Source of the DNA: JBBPYA01 sp038200385
GTDB lineage: Bacteria > Actinomycetota > Actinomycetes > Mycobacteriales > Geodermatophilaceae
Direction: 5' to 3'
NCBI GenBank assembly: GCA_038200385.1
Contig: JBBPYA010000313.1
Location: forward strand, 1 to 7,914
Length of the DNA stretch: 7,914 nucleotides
The notes below the pieces were generated by a model. It ran no database searches and had not been told where the DNA came from. It worked only from the letters and a program-made list of their open reading frames with translations. The stretch's first letter is position 1, and each line of letters opens with the position of its first letter. Position numbers and translations under genes: made by a program. Shown here one piece after another: positions 1 to 5,009 of the stretch.

Positions 1-227
1 CCGCGAAGACCGCGAAGACCGCGAAGGCCTCGAAGGCCTCGAAGGCCTCGAAGACCTCGAAGCCGACGAAGACCGCGAAGCCGACGAAGACCGCGAAGCC
101 GACGAAGACCGCGAAGCCGACGAAGGCCTCGAAGCCGACCACGGCGACGACGAGCAAGACCGCCTCGGCGAAGACCGGCCAGGCAACCAAGGCCACCAAG
201 GCCACCAAGCCGACCTCGGCCACCTGA
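1..227 (+). CDS. topA: C-terminal lysine-rich tail of a DNA-binding protein, probably DNA topoisomerase I (5' end outside window)
   Basis: Seen: reading from base 3, an open frame runs 74 codons to TGA at 225-227. It has 20 lysines, no Asp or Glu, and Thr, Ala, Ser and Pro make up nearly all the rest. In the first 44 residues Lys falls at exactly every third position, in KTA, KAS and KPT triplets. Known: actinobacterial topoisomerase I enzymes end in long Lys/Ala-rich tails, and in Streptomyces this tail was shown to stabilise the enzyme-DNA complex and raise processivity. Inference: the topA call rests on this tail plus the downstream tmk-holB linkage, since topA commonly lies just upstream of tmk in actinobacteria. 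No catalytic domain is in the window. A histone H1-like or HU-type protein with a basic tail is the main alternative. The other two plus frames also stay open here, but give implausible Arg/Pro or Arg/Glu/Asp repeats. Confidence 0.66.
   Translation, partial: AKTAKTAKASKASKASKTSKPTKTAKPTKTAKPTKTAKPTKASKPTTATTSKTASAKTGQATKATKATKPTSAT
27..125 (+). repeat. In-frame tandem repeats coding the basic tail
   Basis: Seen: two tandem arrays lie inside the tail-coding region. A 9-bp unit, GCCTCGAAG (Ala-Ser-Lys), occurs three times at 27-53. An 18-bp unit, AAGCCGACGAAGACCGCG (Lys-Pro-Thr-Lys-Thr-Ala), occurs three times perfectly at 60-77, 78-95 and 96-113, with a partial fourth copy at 114-125. Both units are multiples of three, so changes in copy number keep the frame. 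Inference: the exact nucleotide identity between copies points to recent expansion by slippage or unequal crossover, so tail length probably varies between strains. Confidence 0.85.
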
Positions 228-239
228 CAGCACCTGTCC

Positions 240-260
240 CCGCTGCCGAGCCGGCGGTGG
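240..260. terminator. Hairpin between convergent genes, possible terminator
   Basis: Seen: the 34-bp gap between two convergent stop codons contains a 9-bp stem (240-248 with 252-260, including two G-T wobbles) and a 3-nt AGC loop. There is no T-tract on either side. Inference: a U-tract-less hairpin terminator, as is frequent in high-GC actinobacteria. It fits the plus-strand transcript best, because the wobbles become mismatches on the other strand. Confidence 0.4.
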
Positions 261-261
261 C

Positions 262-654
262 CTAGAAGCCGGCCGGCTGCAGGAGTTCCAGCCGGTTGCC
301 GACCGGGTCGTCGACGTAGCAGCGCCGGTATCCGGGCAGCCGACCGTCCCACAAGACCCCGACACCCGCCGCCCGCAACCGGGCGACCAGCGCGTCGAGG
401 TCGGTGACGAGCAGCGCGGGGTGCGCCTTGCGGGCGGGCCGGAAGGCGGCCTCCACGCCGAGATGCAGCTCCACCGGACCCGAGCGGAACCACGCGCCAC
501 CACGCCCGGCCAGCCCCGGCGGCTTGGGCACGGCGGTCAGTCCCAGCAGCCCGGTGTAGAACTCGTGCAGCGGCTCGGACCACCCGTCGGGGCAGGCCAG
601 CTGGACGTGGTGGATCCCCGTGATCGTCGCCGGCCCCGAGCTGTTCGGCCTCAT
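262..654 (-). CDS. VOC-superfamily (glyoxalase/bleomycin resistance fold) protein
   Basis: A 130-residue protein, about the length of a single vicinal-oxygen-chelate domain. Seen: an opening beta strand IHHVQLACP (residues 14-22), FYTGLLGL (32-39), a second-half strand starting at H78 (HPALLVTDLDAL) and the closing DDPVGNRLELL (115-125). H15/H16, E62 or H64, H78 and E123 are the likely metal ligands of the usual four-position VOC site. Start: ATG at 652-654 with GGAG (661-664) six bases upstream. A longer open frame continues back to 888 but lies inside the upstream methyltransferase. The start overlaps the upstream stop codon as ATGA, so translation is probably coupled and the two genes form one operon. 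The substrate is not recognisable: glyoxalase-, dioxygenase- and drug-binding members share this fold. Confidence 0.82.
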   Translation of the reverse strand: MRPNSSGPATITGIHHVQLACPDGWSEPLHEFYTGLLGLTAVPKPPGLAGRGGAWFRSGPVELHLGVEAAFRPARKAHPALLVTDLDALVARLRAAGVGVLWDGRLPGYRRCYVDDPVGNRLELLQPAGF

Positions 655-1400
655 CGCGGGCTCCGGGCCACGACGAAGACGCGGCGGAACGGGAAAATCG
701 TGCCGTGCCGCCCGGCCGGGTACGCCGTTCGCAGCGCTGCTCCCAGCTCCGCGAGGAACCCGTCGTGCCCGGCCGCCGGTAACGCCGCCAGCACCGGACG
801 CAGCGCCGTACCCCGCAGCCACTCCAGAACCGGGTCCGCCCCGGCCAGTAGGTGCAGGTACGTCGTCTCCCAGGCGTCGACGTTGCACCCGACGTCGGCG
901 AGCAGTTCGGCGTAGCCCGCCGGGTCAAGCACCGGGGCGACCCGAAGGGGCAGCCCCGGCAGCCACCGGGCGGCGACCTCCCTCAGGAGCACGTGCGAGG
1001 CCCCGGCGAAGTTGCCGGGGACCTGTACGGCGAGCCACCCGCCCGCGGCCAGCCCGTCGACCATGCGGCGCAGGACGTCCTCGTGGTTGTCCACCCACTG
1101 CAGGGCGGCCGAACACACCACGACGTCGACCGGCTCCGCCGGCCGCCACCGTCCGACGTCGCCGACGGTGAACCGCAGCCGGTCACCGGGTCGGGCCCGG
1201 GCCAGCATGGCCGGCGAGCTGTCGACTCCCTCGACCACGGCGCCGGGCCAGCGCCCGGCGAGCAGGGCCGTGAGTTCGCCCGTCCCGCATCCCAGGTCCA
1301 CGACCCGGGCCGGCGCTGTCGCACCGACTCTCGCGAGCAGGTCGTGGAACGGTCTGGCGCGCTCGTCGGAGTACCGGTGGTACTGCTCAGGATCCCACAC
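651..1400 (-). CDS. tam: Trans-aconitate 2-methyltransferase
   Basis: A 249-residue cytosolic class I SAM-dependent methyltransferase. Known: Tam methylates trans-aconitate, a spontaneous isomer of cis-aconitate that inhibits aconitase, and so protects the citrate cycle. Seen: the sequence follows E. coli Tam as I recall it along its whole length. Matching stretches include an N-terminal WDPEQYHRYSDERARPF, the SAM motif I VVDLGCGTGE, GVDSSPAMLARAR, the post-II segment CSAALQWVDNHE, LAVQVPGNF with the following SHVLLREVA, VGCNVDAWETTYLH, and the closing FPFRRVFVVAR. Start: GTG at 1398-1400 with GAGGG (complement of 1408-1412) seven bases upstream. No shorter start would keep the conserved WDP opening. 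The gene diverges from a TamR-type regulator across a spacer with two operator-like sites, the arrangement known for tam/tamR in Streptomyces. It overlaps the VOC gene by four bases. Confidence 0.9.
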   Translation of the reverse strand: MWDPEQYHRYSDERARPFHDLLARVGATAPARVVDLGCGTGELTALLAGRWPGAVVEGVDSSPAMLARARPGDRLRFTVGDVGRWRPAEPVDVVVCSAALQWVDNHEDVLRRMVDGLAAGGWLAVQVPGNFAGASHVLLREVAARWLPGLPLRVAPVLDPAGYAELLADVGCNVDAWETTYLHLLAGADPVLEWLRGTALRPVLAALPAAGHDGFLAELGAALRTAYPAGRHGTIFPFRRVFVVARSPR

Positions 1401-1416
1401 GGGTCCACCCTCTTTC

Positions 1417-1464
1417 TCTCGACATCAAGACAAGTTGAACCGCAGAGAAGTCTCGATGTCAAGA
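1417..1464. promoter_or_regulatory. Two TamR-like operator sites in the divergent tam/tamR spacer
   Basis: Seen: TCTCGACATCAAGA (1417-1430) and TCTCGATGTCAAGA (1451-1464) match at 12 of 14 positions, with 34 bp start to start. Each is an imperfect palindrome of the form TCTYGAYRTCRAGA. Taken together, 1417-1431 and 1450-1464 also form an inverted repeat matching at 13 of 15. Known: MarR-family dimers bind such 14-18 bp inverted repeats, and the TamR of Streptomyces binds its own divergent promoter region, with affinity lowered by citrate, isocitrate and aconitate. Inference: the right site covers the -35 hexamer proposed for tam and the left one its start point, so binding would repress tam. 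Centre-to-centre spacing of 34 bp puts the dimers on roughly the same face of the helix (about 3.2 turns). Confidence 0.7.
1433..1462 (-). promoter_or_regulatory. Likely tam promoter (-35 and -10)
   Basis: Seen on the minus strand: a consensus TTGACA (complement of 1457-1462), an 18-bp spacer, then TCAACT (complement of 1433-1438), which keeps the outer T's of a TANNNT -10 box. Transcription would start near 1426 and give a leader of about 26 nt containing the GAGGG ribosome site. The -35 hexamer lies wholly inside the right-hand operator-like site. Confidence 0.5.
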
Positions 1465-1471
1465 GATTGGC

Positions 1472-1477
1472 TACGCT
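1472..1477 (+). promoter_or_regulatory. Likely -10 box of tamR, leaderless transcript
   Basis: Seen: TACGCT lies six bases before the GTG start at 1484, and no purine-rich ribosome site lies between them. Inference: transcription starts at or within a base of the GTG, giving a leaderless mRNA. No good -35 hexamer is visible. The right operator-like site ends eight bases upstream of this box, so the regulator probably controls itself. Confidence 0.5.
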
Positions 1478-1483
1478 GGCCCG

Positions 1484-1963
1484 GTGCCGGACGAAGTCGA
1501 CGACGTCATGGCGGCCTGGGCCAGGGAGCGCCCCGACCTGGACGTCACCCCCCTGGCGGTGCTGTCCAGGATCAGCAGGCTGGCGAGGAGCCTCGACCGG
1601 CAACGCCGTCAGATCTTCGCCGCGCACGGGCTGGAGGCGTTCGAGTTCGACGTGCTGGCCGCGCTGCGCAGGTCCGGGCCGCCGTACGCCCTGTCACCGG
1701 GTGACCTGGTTCGGCAGACCATGGTCAGCTCCGGAACCATGACAAACCGGATCGATCGACTTGCCACCCGGCGGCTGGTCCGCCGCACCCCCGATCCCGA
1801 GGACGGCCGCGCTGTCCTGGTCCGCCTGCAGCGCTCGGGTCGGCTCCGGGTCGACGCCGCACTGGGCGACCTGCTGGACCATGAGCGGGCCGTCCTCGGC
1901 GTGCTCCGCGGACCCGAGCAGGATCGGCTCGCAACCCTGCTGCGGCGGCTGTCCGAGCCCTGA
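1484..1963 (+). CDS. tamR: MarR-family regulator of the UrtR/TamR type, divergent from tam
   Basis: A 159-residue winged-helix repressor that probably acts as a dimer. Seen: an extra N-terminal helix with W12, the dimer segment PLAVLSRISRLARSLDRQ (23-40), recognition helix LSPGDLVRQTMVSSGTMTNR (70-89), and wing RTPDPEDGRAVLVRL (101-115). Known: in the urate-responsive UrtR subgroup the ligand site uses a Trp, an Asp and two Arg; in HucR these are W20, D73, R106 and R118. Here D56, R89 and R101 repeat the 33- and 12-residue spacings exactly, and W12 can supply the Trp. Known: Streptomyces TamR belongs to this group but answers to citrate, aconitate and isocitrate, and also regulates aconitase and malate synthase genes. 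The position opposite tam makes the TamR role likely. Start: GTG at 1484, with a -10-like hexamer six bases upstream and no ribosome site. A urate-responsive regulator is the alternative. Confidence 0.85.
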   Translation: MPDEVDDVMAAWARERPDLDVTPLAVLSRISRLARSLDRQRRQIFAAHGLEAFEFDVLAALRRSGPPYALSPGDLVRQTMVSSGTMTNRIDRLATRRLVRRTPDPEDGRAVLVRLQRSGRLRVDAALGDLLDHERAVLGVLRGPEQDRLATLLRRLSEP

Positions 1964-2012
1964 CCGGCCGGCCAGGACCTCGCTGCGGCGGCTGTCGCAG
2001 CCCCGACCGGCC
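1940..2012 (+). repeat. Near-exact 30-bp direct repeat of the tamR 3' end
   Basis: Seen: 1940-1969 (the last seven sense codons of tamR, its TGA stop and six following bases) and 1983-2012 match at 27 of 30 positions, with a period of 43 bp. The copy is out of frame with tamR, and its stop triplet is CGA. The first copy includes a hairpin-forming stretch at 1959-1976 (stem with one A-C mismatch, GGCC loop). Inference: a local duplication, perhaps of a terminator-like segment. Confidence 0.75.
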
Positions 2013-2101
2013 ACCCACGACGCAGCGGCTTCGGCGATCCCCCCGGCGGGGAGCCGGGTGGCAGACCCTCCGGCAGTACAGTCAGGGCACCCACGCAGGA
2101 C
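1964..2101 (+). promoter_or_regulatory. Non-coding gap with weak promoter and ribosome signals for the MFS gene
   Basis: Seen: 138 bp with no convincing gene. It holds the repeat copy at 1983-2012, a small CCCC-GGC-GGGG hairpin at 2041-2051, a -10-like TACAGT at 2077-2082 and AGGA at 2097-2100. TACAGT would start transcription near 2089 and leave a short leader. No -35 hexamer stands out. AGGA sits only one base from the GTG at 2102, which is too close for normal ribosome spacing, so either the leader works unusually or the start is not exactly placed. Confidence 0.35.
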
Positions 2102-4162
2102 GTGCGAGTTGGGAGTCTGGTCATCGAGGCGACGCGCTCGGCGGGTGGCCGAGGGGACAACGCGATTCTGGCACTCCTGCGGATCCGGGTGCTCCGGCGG
2201 ATGTGGGCGGCGATCGCGCTGTCCAGCCTGGGTGACTGGCTGGGGCTCCTCGCCAACACCGCACTGGCCCAGCAGCTGACCTCGGACCGCTCGGTAGGTG
2301 CGCAGGGCGTGGCGATCTCCGGGGTGATCCTGGTCCGGCTGCTCCCCGACCTCGTACTGGGACCGCTCGCGGGCGCCCTCGCGGACCGGCTGGACCGCCG
2401 ACGCACCATCATCATCGGCGACGCGTCCGCCGGGCTGCTGTTCCTGTCCATCGCCTTTGCCTACAACCTCACGTGGCTGTACGTGGCGCAGTTCCTGATC
2501 GAGGCCGTCGGCCTGTTCACGATGCCGGCCAAGCAGGCGGTCTGGGTCAACATCGTGCCCCGGGAGAAGCTGCCGGTCGCCAACCAGATGTCGCTCATCT
2601 CGGTCTACGGCGCCGTACCCGTCGCGGCCGTGCTGTTCGCGCTGCTCTCGACCTTCAGCCGGTTCTTCCAGGATCCGGTGCTGAGCAGCGCCCGGGTACC
2701 CATCGTGATTGCGCTGTCCTTCAACGCGCTGTCGTTCTTCATTGGCGCACTGACGGTGTACGCCGTACGCAAGGACATCCCGGTGTTCCTTTCCGGGCGC
2801 GGCGAGACCCAGAACGTGCTGGCCTCCATCCGGGAGGGGATCGGGTTCATCCGGTCCAACCCCGTGCTCCGCGGGCTGTACGTCGGCATCCTGGGTGCCT
2901 TCGTCTCCGGCGGGATCGTCGTCGGAGTCGCCCAGCTGTACGTCGCCACCCTCAACGCGGGCACCGCCGGCTACAGCGTGCTGTTTGGGACGGTGTTCAC
3001 CGGGCTCGCCCTCGGCATGGTGGTGGGGCCGAAGGTGCTGCCGGGGATCAGCCGACGACGCCTGTTCGGGCTGTCCATCGGGCTGTCCGGCGCGGCGGTG
3101 CTCCTGATGTCCCTCGTGGGCGACTTCGTCCTCGTGCTCGCCCTGGCGGTGCTGGTCGGTGCGTTCGGCGGGATCGCCTGGATCAACGGCTACACGATGA
3201 TCGGCTACGAGGTCGAGGACCGGCTGCGCGGGCGGGTGTTCGCGTTCATCATGTCCTCGGTCCGCGTGGTCCTGCTCCTGTCGGTGGCCGTCGGACCGCT
3301 GCTGGCCGGTTGGCTGGGTCAGCGCACCCTGCGGCTGCGCGACAGCACTGTCGTGTTCTCCGGCCCCGGCACGGCGTTGCTCGGTGCGGGGATCGTCGCC
3401 CTGGCCGTCGGCGTGTACGCCTACCGCAAGGTCGGCGGCGGTGGGAAGCGGCTGATCGACGTCCTGTGGCAGACCGTGTCCCGCCCGGACCTGCTCGGCG
3501 GCGAGCAGGTCACGACGGGCCTGTTCGTGGTGTTCGAGGGGGCCGGCGACGTCCCCGGTCAGGCTGCCGCGCTCACCACCAGGCTGCGCCAGGCGGGCTG
3601 CCCCGTGGTTGCCACCCGCGAGCCGGGTGACACCGTGGCCGGTCGGCAGATCGAGGCCATCCTCGCCGGCCGCGACAGCACCCCACTCAATCCCGCCACC
3701 GAATGCCTGCTCTACCTCGCCGACCGCGCCGAGCACGTGGCCGAGGTGGTGCGCCCGGCCCTGGAGCGCCGGCAGGTGGTGATCTGCGAGCGGTACGTCG
3801 ATTCCTCGGTGGCCTACCAGGGCAGCGCCCGCGGCCTGGACCCCACCCGGATCCGCCGGACCTCGGAGTGGGTCACCGACAACCTGGCCCCGGACCTCAC
3901 CGTCGTCCTCGACGGGGCAGGGGAGGCCGACAGAGACGCCAAGGTCCGCCAGGCGTTCCTGGCCATGGCCGAGGCCGACCCGGACCGCTATCTCGTCCTG
4001 CCCGCCGAGTTGCACTCCGAGGCGATCGCGACCCAGGTCGCCGAGCGGGTGGCCGCGCTGCTCGGCACCCGGAGTGAGCGGGTCGCCTGGGCCCCGGGCG
4101 CCGAGGACCGCGCGGACCACCCGCCCCGCCGGGACGCTGGAAGCGTCGCCGCTGCTGGGTAG
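2102..4162 (+). CDS. MFS permease fused to a degenerate thymidylate-kinase-like domain
   Basis: A 686-residue membrane protein in two parts. Residues about 25-442 are a major facilitator permease of the MFS_3/efflux type. They show hydrophobic segments such as 106-136, 168-184, 199-221, 258-282, 290-312, 322-363, 380-406 and 424-440, the inter-helix motif GPLAGALADRLDRRR (87-101) and MPAKQAVWVNIVPREKLPVAN (141-161). After a linker (443-470), residues about 472-655 align with thymidylate kinase. LFVVFEG (474-480), REPGDT (506-511), LADRAEH (539-545), ERYVDSSVAYQG (563-574) and LTVVLD (599-604) are all present. The catalytic parts are not. Where the neighbouring Tmk has a GEGAGKST P-loop, this one reads AGDVPGQAA and is two residues shorter, so the Lys and Ser/Thr are gone. 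About 19 residues of the LID with its arginines are deleted, and the DRY aspartate is Glu. Inference: no dTMP kinase activity, and a possible nucleotide-binding or structural role. MFS-Tmk fusions near topA are, from memory, annotated in Streptomyces. Transport substrate unknown. The GTG start is the only in-frame choice before TM1 that keeps the N-terminus. Confidence 0.85.
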   Translation: MRVGSLVIEATRSAGGRGDNAILALLRIRVLRRMWAAIALSSLGDWLGLLANTALAQQLTSDRSVGAQGVAISGVILVRLLPDLVLGPLAGALADRLDRRRTIIIGDASAGLLFLSIAFAYNLTWLYVAQFLIEAVGLFTMPAKQAVWVNIVPREKLPVANQMSLISVYGAVPVAAVLFALLSTFSRFFQDPVLSSARVPIVIALSFNALSFFIGALTVYAVRKDIPVFLSGRGETQNVLASIREGIGFIRSNPVLRGLYVGILGAFVSGGIVVGVAQLYVATLNAGTAGYSVLFGTVFTGLALGMVVGPKVLPGISRRRLFGLSIGLSGAAVLLMSLVGDFVLVLALAVLVGAFGGIAWINGYTMIGYEVEDRLRGRVFAFIMSSVRVVLLLSVAVGPLLAGWLGQRTLRLRDSTVVFSGPGTALLGAGIVALAVGVYAYRKVGGGGKRLIDVLWQTVSRPDLLGGEQVTTGLFVVFEGAGDVPGQAAALTTRLRQAGCPVVATREPGDTVAGRQIEAILAGRDSTPLNPATECLLYLADRAEHVAEVVRPALERRQVVICERYVDSSVAYQGSARGLDPTRIRRTSEWVTDNLAPDLTVVLDGAGEADRDAKVRQAFLAMAEADPDRYLVLPAELHSEAIATQVAERVAALLGTRSERVAWAPGAEDRADHPPRRDAGSVAAAG

Positions 4163-4165
4163 ATT
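4160..4165 (+). promoter_or_regulatory. -10-like hexamer overlapping the MFS stop codon
   Basis: Seen: TAGATT (TANNNT) begins with the TAG stop codon of the MFS fusion gene and ends seven bases before the ATG at 4173. No ribosome site lies in the 10-bp gap. Inference: a leaderless promoter for the methyltransferase-tmk-holB run, with the stop codon doubling as half the -10 box. No convincing -35 hexamer is visible. Confidence 0.45.
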
Positions 4166-4172
4166 CCCCGGC

Positions 4173-5009
4173 ATGGAACACCAGTCCGTGCCGGCCCCCG
4201 GTGCCTGGACCGACGCCGATGTACAGCCGGTCGGCTGCTGCGTCTGCGGCGATCCCGGCACACTCCGCAACGACCTGCCGCCGTTCCGCGTGGTGCGCTG
4301 TCCGCGTTGCCGGCTGGTCTTCGTCAACCCCCGGTTGCGGCCGGAGGCGCTGCAGCGCCTGTACGACGACACCGGGTACTTCGAGGGCGGGGTGTACGGC
4401 GGCGAGCACTCCGCAGCGATGCTGCTGCAGCGGGCGTGGACCGCCGGCCGGCTGGACCTGATCCGCTCCGCCTGGCGCGGCACCAGGCCGCCGCGGCTGC
4501 TGGAGGTCGGCTGCGGCTACGGCCACTTCCTCGCCGCGGCCCGCCGGCGCGGCTACGACGTCACCGGGGTGGAGCTGTCCGGCCCCGCGGCTGAGTGCGC
4601 CCGGGACCGGCTCGGGCTGACCGTGCACCAGGGCCAGCTGGCCGAGGCGGATCTGGCCGGAGGCTTCGACGTGATCGCCGCGTGGGACACCCTGGAGCAC
4701 GTCCCCGACCCGGTTGCGTTCCTGCGGACCGCGCGCGGCCTGCTCCGCAACGACGGGCTGCTGGCCTTTTCCACGCCGTACGTCACCTCGCTCCCGGCCC
4801 GGCTGCTCGGCGCCCGCTGGTGGACCCTCAAGCCGACCGAGCACATCTGGCACTACAGCCCGGCCACCCATCGGCTGGTCGCGGCCCGCGGCGGGTTCGC
4901 GGTCAGCCAGATCGTGCGCAGCCCGCTGGCCAAGGCCAACCTGGGCCGGCTGGACTCCCTCGTCGGGATCGCCTACCCGCTGCCCGTCGGTGCCGCCGAG
5001 GCGCGGTGA
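4173..5009 (+). CDS. Class I SAM-dependent methyltransferase with N-terminal zinc ribbon
   Basis: A 278-residue, probably cytosolic protein of the Methyltransf_23-like class. Seen: two CxxC knuckles, C22-x2-C25 and C43-x2-C46, form an N-terminal zinc-ribbon-like module ending in LVFVNPR. SAM motif I is LLEVGCGYGHFL (109-120), followed by the acidic E134 after beta-2 (VTGVELS). The post-II segment FDVIAAWDTLEHVPDP is at 165-180, and FSTPYVTSLPARLLGARWW at 199-217 precedes KPTEHIWHYSP (220-230). Known: this layout is common among methyltransferases near glycan and lipid biosynthesis genes, but substrates are mostly untested. The gene begins 10 bases after the MFS fusion and its TGA overlaps the tmk ATG (TGATG), so it is probably co-transcribed with tmk. 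Start: ATG at 4173, with a -10-like box seven bases upstream. GTG at 4074 is in frame but would add 33 residues read out of the MFS gene's end. I do not recognise the substrate. Confidence 0.82.
   Translation: MEHQSVPAPGAWTDADVQPVGCCVCGDPGTLRNDLPPFRVVRCPRCRLVFVNPRLRPEALQRLYDDTGYFEGGVYGGEHSAAMLLQRAWTAGRLDLIRSAWRGTRPPRLLEVGCGYGHFLAAARRRGYDVTGVELSGPAAECARDRLGLTVHQGQLAEADLAGGFDVIAAWDTLEHVPDPVAFLRTARGLLRNDGLLAFSTPYVTSLPARLLGARWWTLKPTEHIWHYSPATHRLVAARGGFAVSQIVRSPLAKANLGRLDSLVGIAYPLPVGAAEAR

Noticed and set aside
1..135. Tandem repeats as a CRISPR array or origin iterons
   Set aside because: The units are 9 and 18 bp, contiguous without spacers, and in frame with a lysine-rich coding tail.
655..888. 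N-terminal extension of the VOC protein
   Set aside because: The extra 78 residues lie inside tam in another frame and are low complexity. ATG 652-654 gives a normal VOC length and has GGAG six bases upstream.
1959..1976. Strong intrinsic terminator at the tamR stop codon
   Set aside because: The stem has an internal A-C mismatch, a 4-nt GGCC loop from a self-complementary core and no T-tract. I noted it under the repeat rather than calling a terminator.
4074..4172. Extended start (GTG 4074) for the zinc-ribbon methyltransferase
   Set aside because: It would read 33 codons out of the end of the MFS gene with a composition unlike the family. The ATG at 4173 has a -10-like box at leaderless spacing and sits just ahead of the zinc ribbon.
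1694..4483. A very long minus-strand open frame opposite the MFS fusion gene
   Set aside because: It is antisense to a clearly recognisable permease and kinase domain. Its translation is low-complexity, Gly/Asp/Gln/His-rich and without motifs, as expected from a GC-rich shadow frame.
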